Made by a program: the position numbers and the translations under genes. From DASWZN01 sp036404435 (GTDB lineage Bacteria; Acidobacteriota; Terriglobia; Bryobacterales; Bryobacteraceae): a DNA stretch of 64,000 nt. Positions 45,029 through 53,154 of this stretch are shown in pieces (the first letter of the stretch is position 1; every line of letters starts with the position of its first letter). A model generated the notes under the pieces. The model was not told where the DNA came from. It did no database searches and saw only the letters and a list, made by a program, of their open reading frames with translations. The stretch lies in NCBI GenBank assembly GCA_036404435.1, contig DASWZN010000024.1, positions 1 to 64,000 on the forward strand. Direction: 5' to 3'.

Positions 45029-45744
45029 ACCGGGCCGTCCGGCGCTTCGCCGTCTGGGAAAATCGGGAACAGTGGGCCGCCGCGCTGCTCGATTCCCTTC
45101 GCGTCTTCTGCTCGCGAGCGGCGCTTTTCGAAGTGGGGCCCCATTCGCTCCGCGGGCTGCGTGCGGTCGAAGGCCTCGATGTCCCGCTCGATCAAGCCCC
45201 CGCCCTGGCCGCCGCGATCGCCTCGCGGGATACGCTCGTGACGCTGGCGACCGCGGCCGAGCTCTCGATCGCCATCGCCGGCCTGTTCGAAGCCGGCCGC
45301 TGCGCGGTCCTGCCGGTGGTGGCGCGCGAGCGCGTGGCCGCGGTCCTGGTGGCGGCGGGCGAACCCATCGAGACCGATGGACTCGAAGCGATGGCGGCGC
45401 TGGCCGGCGCGGCACTCGAGCGCCGCGGGCGGCCCGATCCCCTGCCCGAGGCCGCCGAATCCGCCGGAGACGAGGCGCTCTTTTTGCGCGCGCAGCGGTT
45501 CGCGCGCGTCCACGTCGCCGAAATCCGCCTGGCGAAGTCGCGCGAGGTGGTCGAGGGCCGCGCGGCGAAGCGCCTCTACGCCCTCCTCAAGGAAGAAATC
45601 GACACGGCGCGCGTCGCTTATGCGCGCGAGTTTCTGCAGGCATCGCCGTTCATGCCTGACTATCTGCACGCGGAATTGATCCGGACGTTGGCCAATGAAG
45701 ACATTGCTGCTTTGGGCGAAGACTATCCGGGGCCCCTGGCCTAG
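44788..45744 (+). CDS. hypothetical coiled-coil/GAF-like protein
   Basis: The 318-residue protein starts with a helical, Glu/Arg-rich region (about residues 10-100), followed by a GAF-like domain with LPVVARERVAAVLVAAGEP and a C-terminal helical segment ending in FMPDYLHAELIRTLANED. No catalytic residues are evident. A stop codon is formed by the edge of a MITE-like element, so the ancestral C-terminus may have differed. Role unknown; signalling or scaffolding is possible. Confidence 0.5.
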   Translation: MSSPASLQTSRIASAILRERDAARQELSAAWQLQVFRVEEALATGWEEHIGQVFEERFAELAARIERDVGDAVRQSAEEMNRAVRRFAVWENREQWAAALLDSLRVFCSRAALFEVGPHSLRGLRAVEGLDVPLDQAPALAAAIASRDTLVTLATAAELSIAIAGLFEAGRCAVLPVVARERVAAVLVAAGEPIETDGLEAMAALAGAALERRGRPDPLPEAAESAGDEALFLRAQRFARVHVAEIRLAKSREVVEGRAAKRLYALLKEEIDTARVAYAREFLQASPFMPDYLHAELIRTLANEDIAALGEDYPGPLA

Positions 45745-45923
45745 CCCGCTTTTCTCACCGCGGCCGAGCGAGGCGCGATGAGAGGGCCGCAGGTACAAGG
45801 CGCGCGAAGGCCGCCGCCCGGAGGCGTACTTGAACAGTACGTCGAGGACGGTGGCCGAGCGCAACGCAGTAACTGTGGCCCTATCGCGCGCCGCAACCGG
45901 CTGTTGGTGAGAAATGCGGGCTA
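45742..45923. mobile_element. MITE-like element, 18-bp terminal inverted repeats, TA flanks
   Basis: Left end TAGCCCGCTTTTCTCACC (45742-45759) and right end the reverse complement of TAGCCCGCATTTCTCACC (45906-45923) differ at one base. Both are bounded by TA, as in TA-targeting transposons. The 182-bp interior has no transposase. The left TAG is the stop codon of the preceding gene, and the start codon of the next gene (45914) lies inside the right end. Confidence 0.75.
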
Positions 45924-48124
45924 ATGCCGCTCGGGCGGCTTCCGCGATCTTTCTGACCGCCACCCTTTTCGGCGCCGCGCCGGCGGCCGCCGATCTCGCC
46001 CTGCTCAAGGCCGGAATCGACGAGCAGGGCCGCAAGCAGCCCGCCGCGGCGGTCCGCGATCTGAAGGCCGTGCGCGACCGCCTGCCCCAGCTCGCCGACT
46101 ACATTGCCTACTCGCTGGGCGCTGCGGAATTCGATCTCGGCGATTTCGACGCGGCCATCAGTGAGCTCGAGCCGGTGTGGAACGCCGTTCCGCCGTCGCC
46201 GCTCGCCGGGCAAGCCGCGCTGGTGGCCGCGCGCGCCTACAAGCAAAGCGCGAAGCCCGCCGACGGCACCAACGTTCTCCGCGAACACTACGCGCAGTTG
46301 CCCCAGCCCTCCGGCGACACGCTCCTGGCGGAGTGCTACCGCGCTTCGGGCGACCTGGCGTCCGCCGCGGTCTTTTATCAGCAGGTCTATTATCAGTACC
46401 CGCTGAGCGCGGAAGCGGCCGAGGCCGCACCGGCGCTCTCCGAGTTGAGGGCCACCCTCGGCGAGCTGTATCCGCCGCCCACCACGCAAGCCATGTTCGA
46501 GCGCGCTGGGAGACTGGCGCGCGGAGGCGATATCCGGCACGCCCGCGTGGAATACCAAGCCATGCTGCCGGCCGTCGGCGGCGTGGACCGCGAACTGGTG
46601 CGTGTGCGCCTCGGAGAACTCGATTACTACTCGACCGAGACCACTTTGGCCTACAGTTACCTCCGCTCTCTCGATCTCTCCTCGCCGGAGGCGGATGCCG
46701 AGCGCCTCTACTTCCTGGCCGAGTGCTCGCGGCGGCTGGACCAGGACGACCGTTTGAAGGACGCCCTCCAGCGGCTGGAGCGGTATCCGGATTCGCCCTG
46801 GCGCCTGAAAGCGCTCGTCGCGGCCGGCAACCGCTACCTGGTCGAGAATCGCGCCGCCGACTACCTGCCCATCTATCGGGCCTGCTACGAATCGTTCACC
46901 GGCCCGCAGGCGGATTACTGCCACTGGAAAGTCGCCTGGTACGAATACATCCACCGCCAGCCGGATGCCGCGGATCTGCTGCGCGAGCACTTGCTGAAGT
47001 ACCCCGGATCGGACCACGCCGGCGCGGCGCTCTATTTCCTGGGCCGGCTCGCCGAGGCGGACGATCCGCCGGCCGCCAAGGTGTTCTACTCCCAGATCGG
47101 CGAGCGCTACCCGAACGCCTACTACGCCGACCTGGCGGATCAGCGGCTGACGCAGCCGGCGGTGTTCGGGGCCGTGGACTCGGCCGGCGTTGGCCAATTC
47201 CTGAACGGCGTAGTGTGGCCCGTGTGGCGCCTCGAGAAGAAGTTCGATCCGACTCCCGCCACCCAAGCGCGTCTGGACCGAGCGCGCCTGCTGGCAGCGG
47301 CGGGCCTGGAGGACCTGGCCGAAGAGGAACTGCGCTACGGAGCGCGCCTGGAGGACCAGCCGCAATTGCTGGCGGTCCGGCTGGCGCAGGTCGCCGGCAA
47401 GTACACCCAGCCCTATCGCGCGCTCCAGCTTGTCAAGAGCCTGGTGCCGGCCTACATCCAGATTCCGGTGGAGGGCGCCCCGGCGAGCTTCTGGCGCCTG
47501 CTCTATCCGATGCCGTGGAGAAGCGAGCTCGAGCGCAACGCCAGGCTCCACGGCCTGGATCCCTACATCGTGGCGGGCCTGGTCCGCCAGGAATCCGAGT
47601 TCAACCCGCAGGCGGTGTCGCCCGCGCAGGCCTACGGCCTCACGCAGATCCTGCCTTCCACGGGCCGCCTGCTGCTGAAGGCGCCGCGGCGCAGCTTCCG
47701 CGCCAGCGTCCTGTTCCGCCCGGAGCTGAACCTGCGCCTCGGCACGACCTATCTAAGGACCATGTACGACGCCAACATGGGCCATTGGGAGAGAACGCTG
47801 GCCGCCTACAACGCCGGGACGTCGCGCGTCGAGAACTGGATGGGCTGGGGAGACTATCGCGAGCCCGCGGAGTTCATCGAGTCGATCCCTTTCAGCGAGA
47901 CGCGCAACTACGTATTCGCGGTGCTGCGCAACGCGTCGATGTACCGCAAGCTCTACAGCGAGGAGGTTTCAGGGCCGCTCGCGTCCGATGCTTTCCCGCC
48001 TCCGCCGGCGACGGCGGCGGTGGCGGTCGCCGGAAAGAAGCCGCCTTTCAACCGCAGCCCGGTGGTGGCCAAGAAACACCGCGCGGTCCGGCATCGGAAG
48101 AAGAAGCCGCAGGCCCAGCAGTGA
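45914..48124 (+). CDS. soluble lytic murein transglycosylase (Slt70-like)
   Basis: The 736-residue protein has a signal peptide, a long superhelical region of tetratricopeptide-like helices (about residues 30-520) and a C-terminal SLT domain with VRQESEFNPQAVSPAQAYGL (catalytic Glu about 559), followed by TYLRTMY and LAAYNAGTSRV. It cleaves peptidoglycan to 1,6-anhydro muropeptides in the periplasm. A basic, Ala/Pro/Lys-rich tail follows. The start codon lies in the end of a MITE-like element. Confidence 0.9.
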   Translation: MRANAARAASAIFLTATLFGAAPAAADLALLKAGIDEQGRKQPAAAVRDLKAVRDRLPQLADYIAYSLGAAEFDLGDFDAAISELEPVWNAVPPSPLAGQAALVAARAYKQSAKPADGTNVLREHYAQLPQPSGDTLLAECYRASGDLASAAVFYQQVYYQYPLSAEAAEAAPALSELRATLGELYPPPTTQAMFERAGRLARGGDIRHARVEYQAMLPAVGGVDRELVRVRLGELDYYSTETTLAYSYLRSLDLSSPEADAERLYFLAECSRRLDQDDRLKDALQRLERYPDSPWRLKALVAAGNRYLVENRAADYLPIYRACYESFTGPQADYCHWKVAWYEYIHRQPDAADLLREHLLKYPGSDHAGAALYFLGRLAEADDPPAAKVFYSQIGERYPNAYYADLADQRLTQPAVFGAVDSAGVGQFLNGVVWPVWRLEKKFDPTPATQARLDRARLLAAAGLEDLAEEELRYGARLEDQPQLLAVRLAQVAGKYTQPYRALQLVKSLVPAYIQIPVEGAPASFWRLLYPMPWRSELERNARLHGLDPYIVAGLVRQESEFNPQAVSPAQAYGLTQILPSTGRLLLKAPRRSFRASVLFRPELNLRLGTTYLRTMYDANMGHWERTLAAYNAGTSRVENWMGWGDYREPAEFIESIPFSETRNYVFAVLRNASMYRKLYSEEVSGPLASDAFPPPPATAAVAVAGKKPPFNRSPVVAKKHRAVRHRKKKPQAQQ

Positions 48125-48519
48125 TCAGCCAGAGCCTCACTCTGTCTCTGCTCGAGGGGCGGTTCGCGGTCTGCCGGTTAGCGCCCGGCCAGGAAGTGCC
48201 CGCCTGGGCCGCCGGCGGTACGTTCACCTCCGTCACGCGAACACGGGACGAGCTCTCGGTGGTGTGCTCGGAAGGCGTTGTGCCGGCGGGCACTAAGTGC
48301 GAGGGAGGTTGGCGCCTATTCCAAATCGAAGGCCCTCTGGATTTCGGACTGATTGGGATAATGGCTTCGGTGACGGAGCCGCTGGCCAATGCGGGCGTGA
48401 GCATCTTCGCGCTCTCCACCTTTGACACGGACTATGTGATGGTGAAGGACGAAAGCGTGGAGAAGGCGATCGCGGCGCTGGCGGCGGCAGGGCACAGGGT
48501 CAGGCGCTACCCTATGTGA
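48121..48519 (+). CDS. ACT-domain protein
   Basis: GTG 48121 overlaps the slt stop as GTGA, so it is coupled. The 132-residue protein has GPLDFGLIGIMASVTEPLAN, then GVSIFALSTFDTDYVMV, the pattern of the CASTOR/aspartate-kinase-like ACT family. Such proteins bind amino acids. No catalytic domain is attached. The end overlaps the convergent hemerythrin gene by eight bases. Confidence 0.8.
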   Translation: MISQSLTLSLLEGRFAVCRLAPGQEVPAWAAGGTFTSVTRTRDELSVVCSEGVVPAGTKCEGGWRLFQIEGPLDFGLIGIMASVTEPLANAGVSIFALSTFDTDYVMVKDESVEKAIAALAAAGHRVRRYPM

Positions 48520-48937
48520 CGCCGGCTGCGTTGAGATGCGCCGAGTACCGCTTGTCCACGTTGACGATGTGGCCGACCAGCCAGCGCTGGAGAAACATCA
48601 TTACCTCCGGGGTAAGCGCCGTCCGTTCGGTTCGCGATTTCTCGACCAAAAGCCTTACTTGCGCCGCCAGTTTGTCGTGCTCGGCCTTGTGCTGCTCGTA
48701 GCCGGGGTAGGCGAACTTCCTCATCAGCGCTTCTTCGGTGGCGAAGTGCGAGACTGCGTATCCGGCCAAGCCATCGAGAATCTTGTCCAGCGCCGAATTC
48801 CCCTCCCTTGCCAGCATCGCCGCGTGAAGGTCGTTGATCAGGTCCACCAGCCTCTGGTGCTGCGCGTCGATCCGGTCGATCCCGACGCTATAGCGATCGC
48901 TCCAGGTAATGAGCTTGGCCGTCGCTCCAGTGCCCAT
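48512..48937 (-). CDS. bacteriohemerythrin
   Basis: The 141-residue four-helix protein carries the di-iron ligands: His in DAQHQRLVDLIND, His and Glu in SHFATEEALM, the pair in YEQHKAEHDKL, and His and Asp in VGHIVNVDKRY. It binds O2 reversibly in the cytoplasm, as storage, delivery or sensing. ATG 48937 puts WSDRYSVGID at the usual N-terminal position. Confidence 0.93.
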   Translation of the reverse strand: MGTGATAKLITWSDRYSVGIDRIDAQHQRLVDLINDLHAAMLAREGNSALDKILDGLAGYAVSHFATEEALMRKFAYPGYEQHKAEHDKLAAQVRLLVEKSRTERTALTPEVMMFLQRWLVGHIVNVDKRYSAHLNAAGVT

Positions 48938-49051
48938 ATGTTCTCTGATCGGCCGCAACGGCGTTGGCATTAAGGCGAAAGCAGAATTGAGGGGCACCAC
49001 GGGTCCGCATGACCGCCATTCTGGTAATATGCCCAACGGAGGTCTCGGCGA

Positions 49052-50371
49052 ATGCTCGCGAACTCGGGTCGTTCGGCTTTTGCTGCGGTTCTCCTCGCGG
49101 CACCACTCCTTTCGGCCTTGGCATTCGGCTGCGAGTGCGCCGAGCCCTCGCCACCATGCGAGGCTATCGGCCAGAGTGATCTCGTGTTCCTGGGGACTGT
49201 GACCGAGATGACCGCGCAGCCTGGGCATTACAAGACGGCTCGGATGAACGTCGACCGGGCCTTCAAGGGCGATCTGACTAAGAATATTGAGCTCTTCGAC
49301 AGTGGCATGTGCGATGGGCCCGTCCTGCAGGTGGGCGGGCAATACCTGATGTACACGACGCCGCTTGCGTCGGGCATGGTTCCATCTCGCGGGTGTACTC
49401 GCAGCCGCCGCGTCGAGGATGCCGACGAGGACCTGGCTTTCCTCAAGCAGTACAGTGCTGGCAACGTCGCAACTCGTATCTATGGGACGGTTCGATTCCG
49501 ACCGGATGAACCGGAAGATAGCACGGCCAGCCGAACTCCATTGAAGGATGCACGCGTAACGCTTTCAAGCGATGGCCATCAGTTCCGTGCAACTTCGAAC
49601 TCGCTTGGCGTGTATTCGCTCTCGAACCTGGCTCCGGGAGAGTACACGGTTAGCGCCGATCTTTCTGGATACCGCCTCGACGCGGCGCCGGATGGCGTGA
49701 TGCTTCGCGCGAACGGGTGCGCGGTGGCGGACTTGCTGATGAAGGTCGATAGGAGAGTCGAGGGCACGGTCCTGGATAACGATGGCCAACCTGTCGGTGG
49801 AGCGCTGGTTGAAATGGTCTCCACAGACCAGAAGCTGGAGCGCTGGCAGCGGCACGGCGGACTGGACATTACGGACGAGGATGGCCACTACACCATCGAT
49901 GGTCTGCCGCCTGGCGAATACTATCTGGGCGTGAACATTCAATCCACTCCATCCAAAAAGCATCCGTACGCTACTACGTACTACCCGAATACGCCGGACC
50001 CTCGCCAAGCTGTGCCGATCGGGGTGCCTGTCGGTGCTTCTGTCCAGATGTTCGATCTGCGCGTCCCTCGCAGGCTGCCCCTCGTTACGATCAGAGGGAA
50101 GGTTCAAACAGCCGATGGCAAGCCGCCGCTTCCGGAAGATCACCCCCAGATTTACGTCGAGACCCAGAACGGCAACATAAGACCCGATGCCGGGGGGCAG
50201 TTTGAGCTTGAGCTCTGCGAAGGCATCAACTACAGTGCGTATGCGTCTTCTGGTCCGGTGAGGTCGCGAACATACAGTGCGCACGTCGAGTTCACCCCCA
50301 CCAAGGAGCACGAGTTGGTCTTGATTCTCGACAAGACCGAGGAGCAGTTCCTGAAGTTGCGGCCGAGGTAG
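49052..50371 (+). CDS. exported carboxypeptidase-regulatory-like protein with N-terminal NTR-like domain
   Basis: GGAGG precedes ATG 49052. After a signal peptide the mature N-terminus has CECAEPSPPCEA, resembling TIMP/NTR-like domains. Then come two or three beta-sandwich units of the carboxypeptidase-regulatory type (SNSLGVYSLSNLAPGEYTV, TDEDGHYTIDGLPPGEYYLG). These are binding or adhesive folds without catalysis. The 439-residue length and architecture are common in Acidobacteriota exported proteins (from memory). The gene converges on hoxH. Confidence 0.75.
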   Translation: MLANSGRSAFAAVLLAAPLLSALAFGCECAEPSPPCEAIGQSDLVFLGTVTEMTAQPGHYKTARMNVDRAFKGDLTKNIELFDSGMCDGPVLQVGGQYLMYTTPLASGMVPSRGCTRSRRVEDADEDLAFLKQYSAGNVATRIYGTVRFRPDEPEDSTASRTPLKDARVTLSSDGHQFRATSNSLGVYSLSNLAPGEYTVSADLSGYRLDAAPDGVMLRANGCAVADLLMKVDRRVEGTVLDNDGQPVGGALVEMVSTDQKLERWQRHGGLDITDEDGHYTIDGLPPGEYYLGVNIQSTPSKKHPYATTYYPNTPDPRQAVPIGVPVGASVQMFDLRVPRRLPLVTIRGKVQTADGKPPLPEDHPQIYVETQNGNIRPDAGGQFELELCEGINYSAYASSGPVRSRTYSAHVEFTPTKEHELVLILDKTEEQFLKLRPR

Positions 50372-50389
50372 GCGCCTACCCCATATTCT

Positions 50390-51817
50390 TTACCCCCGCA
50401 CCAGCCGATCCACCACCCTGCCCTCCGCCGACACCAGCTCGATCTCCATCTGCATCTGGCCCACGGCGTGGGTCGAGCAGCTCAGACAGGGGTCGAAGGC
50501 GCGGATCACCGCCTCCACGCGATTCAGCATCCCCTCTTGCAGGTTGTTGCCGTCCACGAAGCGCTTGGCCACTTGCAGCACGCCGCGGTTCATGGCCAGG
50601 TTGTTGTGGCCCGTCGCTATGATCAGGTTGGCCCAGGTGATGAGGCCTTCGTCATCCACCTTGTAATGGTGGATGAGCGTGCCGCGCGGCGCCTCGGCCG
50701 CTCCGATGCCCTCGCTGTTGTTCGGTCCCGCGAACGCCCGCACGTGCTTGCTCAGGATCTCAGGATCGTTCAGCAGCCGCTCGATGCGCTCGATCGCGTG
50801 TACGATCTCGATCAGCCGTGCGTAGTGGTAGTAGAAAGAGCTGAGGATCGCGCCGCGCTCCAGGTCGCGGAATTCGGCCTGCTCCTGGTCCGCGATGGGC
50901 GTGCCGCAGCGGTCCGCCAGGTTCAGCCGCGCCAGCGGGCCCACCCGGTAAATGCCGTCCGGGTAGCCCTGCGGCTTGTAGTAAGGCGACTTGAGGTACG
51001 AGAACGGCTCGACCGCCTCGCCGATGAAGTCGGCGTAGTTCGCGGCGCTCAGGTGGTCGGCCACGATGCGCCCGGAGGCGTCCAGCACGCGCAACGTGCC
51101 GTCGTAGTGCTCCAGGCCGCCGTCTTTGTCCACCATGCCCAGGAACAACGTCGGGAAATTGCCGAAACTGCGGATCTCCTCGCGGAAGCCGCCCATCGAC
51201 GACTTGAACCAGTCCAGCGTCCGCCGGGCAATCGTCATGGCCTCGGGAATCCCGGCCAGGATCTGGTCGCGTCGGTCGACCGTGAGCGGTTCGTTCACTC
51301 CGCCGGGCACCACCCAGGACGGATGAATCCGCTTGCCGGCCATCCACTCGATGATCTGCTGGCCGAACTTGCGGAGCATGATGCCGTCGCGCGCCAGCGT
51401 GGGGTGCGCCGCGGCCAGTCCGAAGATGTTGCGCGTGGCGGGATCCGCATCCATGCCCAGCAGCAGGTCGGGCGACGAGAGATGGAAGAAGCTCAGCGCG
51501 TGCGACTGGATGAGTTGCGCCAGGTTTAGGACGCGGCGCAGGTTGGCCGCCGCGGGCGGAATCCGCGTGGCCAGGATGCCGTCGCAGGCCTTCGCCGAAG
51601 CCACCAGGTGGCTCACCGGACAGATCCCGCAGATGCGCGCCATCAGAGACGGCATCTCCGAGAACGGCCGGCCCTCGCACAGCTTCTCGAAGCCGCGGAA
51701 CTGAGTGACGTGGAACTGCGCGTCCTCGACGCGGCCGTTCTCGCCGAGGAACAGCGTGATCTTGGCGTGGCCCTCGATCCGGCTGACGTTTTCGATTCTG
51801 ATGGTCTGTTTCGCCAT
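50390..51817 (-). CDS. hoxH: NAD-linked bidirectional [NiFe] hydrogenase large subunit
   Basis: The 475-residue subunit has both nickel-site motifs: RICGICPVSH (about residues 62-71) and DPCLSCSTH near the C-terminus, followed by about 25 residues that a maturation protease would remove. RIEGHAKI at the start is the L0 motif. It splits or evolves H2 and is of group 3 type. ATG 51817 lies two bases after the hoxY stop. No hyp maturation or protease gene is in the window. Confidence 0.92.
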   Translation of the reverse strand: MAKQTIRIENVSRIEGHAKITLFLGENGRVEDAQFHVTQFRGFEKLCEGRPFSEMPSLMARICGICPVSHLVASAKACDGILATRIPPAAANLRRVLNLAQLIQSHALSFFHLSSPDLLLGMDADPATRNIFGLAAAHPTLARDGIMLRKFGQQIIEWMAGKRIHPSWVVPGGVNEPLTVDRRDQILAGIPEAMTIARRTLDWFKSSMGGFREEIRSFGNFPTLFLGMVDKDGGLEHYDGTLRVLDASGRIVADHLSAANYADFIGEAVEPFSYLKSPYYKPQGYPDGIYRVGPLARLNLADRCGTPIADQEQAEFRDLERGAILSSFYYHYARLIEIVHAIERIERLLNDPEILSKHVRAFAGPNNSEGIGAAEAPRGTLIHHYKVDDEGLITWANLIIATGHNNLAMNRGVLQVAKRFVDGNNLQEGMLNRVEAVIRAFDPCLSCSTHAVGQMQMEIELVSAEGRVVDRLVRG

Positions 51818-51819
51818 GG

Positions 51820-52356
51820 CTACGCTCCGAACCTCGAAACCTGGCTCATTTCGGGCTTGCGCCCGGCGATGAGCTCGGTCAGCACAAAGAAGATGGCATC
51901 GGCCGAAGGCGGGCAGCCTTGCACGAAGACATCGACATCGACTACTTCGTGCACGGGCCGCACCTTCGCCAGCAGCTTGGGAACCACCTCGGCCGGTATC
52001 TGCTGGTTCAGGGTTGCGTTCTCCCGATAGGCGCGGCCATAGACCGCGTCCAGGCGGAACGCGTTGCGCATGGAGGGAACGTTGGCCGTCACGGCGCAAT
52101 CGCCGAGCGAGACGAGCGTCTTGCTGTGCGCGCGGATCTTCTTGATCTTGTCGCGGTCCTCCACGCTCGCCACGGCGCCCTCCACCAGCGTGATATCGAC
52201 CTGGTCGGGGAACTCCTTGGCGTCCACCAGCGGGCTGTAGACCAGATCCACCTTGTCCGCCAGCTCGAGGATGCGCTCGTCGATGTCGAGGAAGGACATG
52301 TGGCAGCCGGAGCAGCCGTCGAGCCAGACCGTCGCCAGTCGCAGTTTGTTACTCAT
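51820..52356 (-). CDS. hoxY: [NiFe] hydrogenase small subunit
   Basis: The 178-residue subunit carries proximal cluster ligands in WLDGCSGCHMSF, SLGDCAVTANVPSMRN and VQGCPPSADAIFF. It has the short form with one [4Fe-4S] cluster, as in cytoplasmic HoxY. It passes electrons from HoxH to the HoxFU diaphorase. Its start region is a duplication of the hoxU end (see the hoxU-hoxY finding). Confidence 0.92.
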   Translation of the reverse strand: MSNKLRLATVWLDGCSGCHMSFLDIDERILELADKVDLVYSPLVDAKEFPDQVDITLVEGAVASVEDRDKIKKIRAHSKTLVSLGDCAVTANVPSMRNAFRLDAVYGRAYRENATLNQQIPAEVVPKLLAKVRPVHEVVDVDVFVQGCPPSADAIFFVLTELIAGRKPEMSQVSRFGA

Positions 52357-52376
52357 CGTTCGCGCCTCCAGGGTGA

Positions 52377-52426
52377 GTGGGGCAGGCGGTTCCGCCTGCC
52401 TGGGCAGGCCGAAGGGCCTGCCCCAC
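52377..52426. repeat. 50-bp double-hairpin palindromic element between hoxU and hoxY
   Basis: GTGGGGCAGGC and GCCTGCCCCAC ends with two internal hairpins, 47/50 identical to 21275-21324. It is flanked by an 18-bp direct repeat (52352-52369 and 52440-52457, one mismatch). Confidence 0.8.
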
Positions 52427-52440
52427 GATGCGTCTCTTCC

Positions 52441-53154
52441 TCATCGTTCGCGCCCCCGCATCAGCGTCAGGTACGGCAGGAACTGCCGCCGTTTGGACAT
52501 CTCAGCCACCGACTTTCCTTTCTCCGACAGCGCCCCGGTGGGGCAAACGTGGACGCACTTGCCGCACGACGTGCAGGTGTCCGACGATCCCCAGGGCTGG
52601 TTCAGATCCGTAATCACGCGGCAGTCGATGCCGCGGCCCATCATGTCCCAGGTGTGCGCGCCCTCGATCTCGTCGCACACGCGCACGCAGCGGCTGCACA
52701 GGATGCAGCGGTTGTGATCGATCACGAAGCGCTCGTGCGAGGCGTCCACGCTGAGCTTGGGATAGAGATAGGGGAAGTGGACGTGCGTCATGTCGAGCTT
52801 CTGCGCCAGGCTCTGCAGTTCGCAATTGCCGTTGCTGACGCATACCGAACAGATGTGGTTGCGCTCGCTGAACAGCAGCTCGAGGATGGTGCGCCGGTAG
52901 GTCTGGAGGCGCTCGGAATCGGTGGTCACCTCCATGCCTTCGTCGATGGCGGTGGTGCAGGCGGGGACCAGCTTCTTCGCCCCCTTCACTTCGACCACGC
53001 ACATGCGGCAGGCGCCGACGGCGTGCAGGCCCTGCAGGTGGCACAGAGACGGGATGAAAACGCCGTGCTCGCGCGCCACTTCGAGGATGGTCTGGTCCGC
53101 CGTGGCGCTGACGTCGCGGCCGTCGATGACGAACGTTTTGATTGCCGTGCTCAT
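52441..53154 (-). CDS. hoxU: hydrogenase diaphorase subunit, NuoG-like
   Basis: The 237-residue protein has an N-terminal [2Fe-2S] ferredoxin domain (PSLCHLQGLHAVGACRMC), a His-Cys cluster region (HICSVCVSNGNCELQ) and two [4Fe-4S] motifs (CILCSRCVRVC, CTSCGKCVHVCP). It carries electrons between HoxF and HoxY. ATG 53154 overlaps the hoxF stop. The end of the gene is one copy of an 18-bp direct repeat that flanks a palindromic element. Confidence 0.92.
   Translation of the reverse strand: MSTAIKTFVIDGRDVSATADQTILEVAREHGVFIPSLCHLQGLHAVGACRMCVVEVKGAKKLVPACTTAIDEGMEVTTDSERLQTYRRTILELLFSERNHICSVCVSNGNCELQSLAQKLDMTHVHFPYLYPKLSVDASHERFVIDHNRCILCSRCVRVCDEIEGAHTWDMMGRGIDCRVITDLNQPWGSSDTCTSCGKCVHVCPTGALSEKGKSVAEMSKRRQFLPYLTLMRGRER

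Noticed and set aside
46177..48519. 780-codon plus-strand frame overlapping slt
   Set aside because: Only its end (from 48121) is real, the ACT-domain gene; the rest is an out-of-frame shadow of slt.
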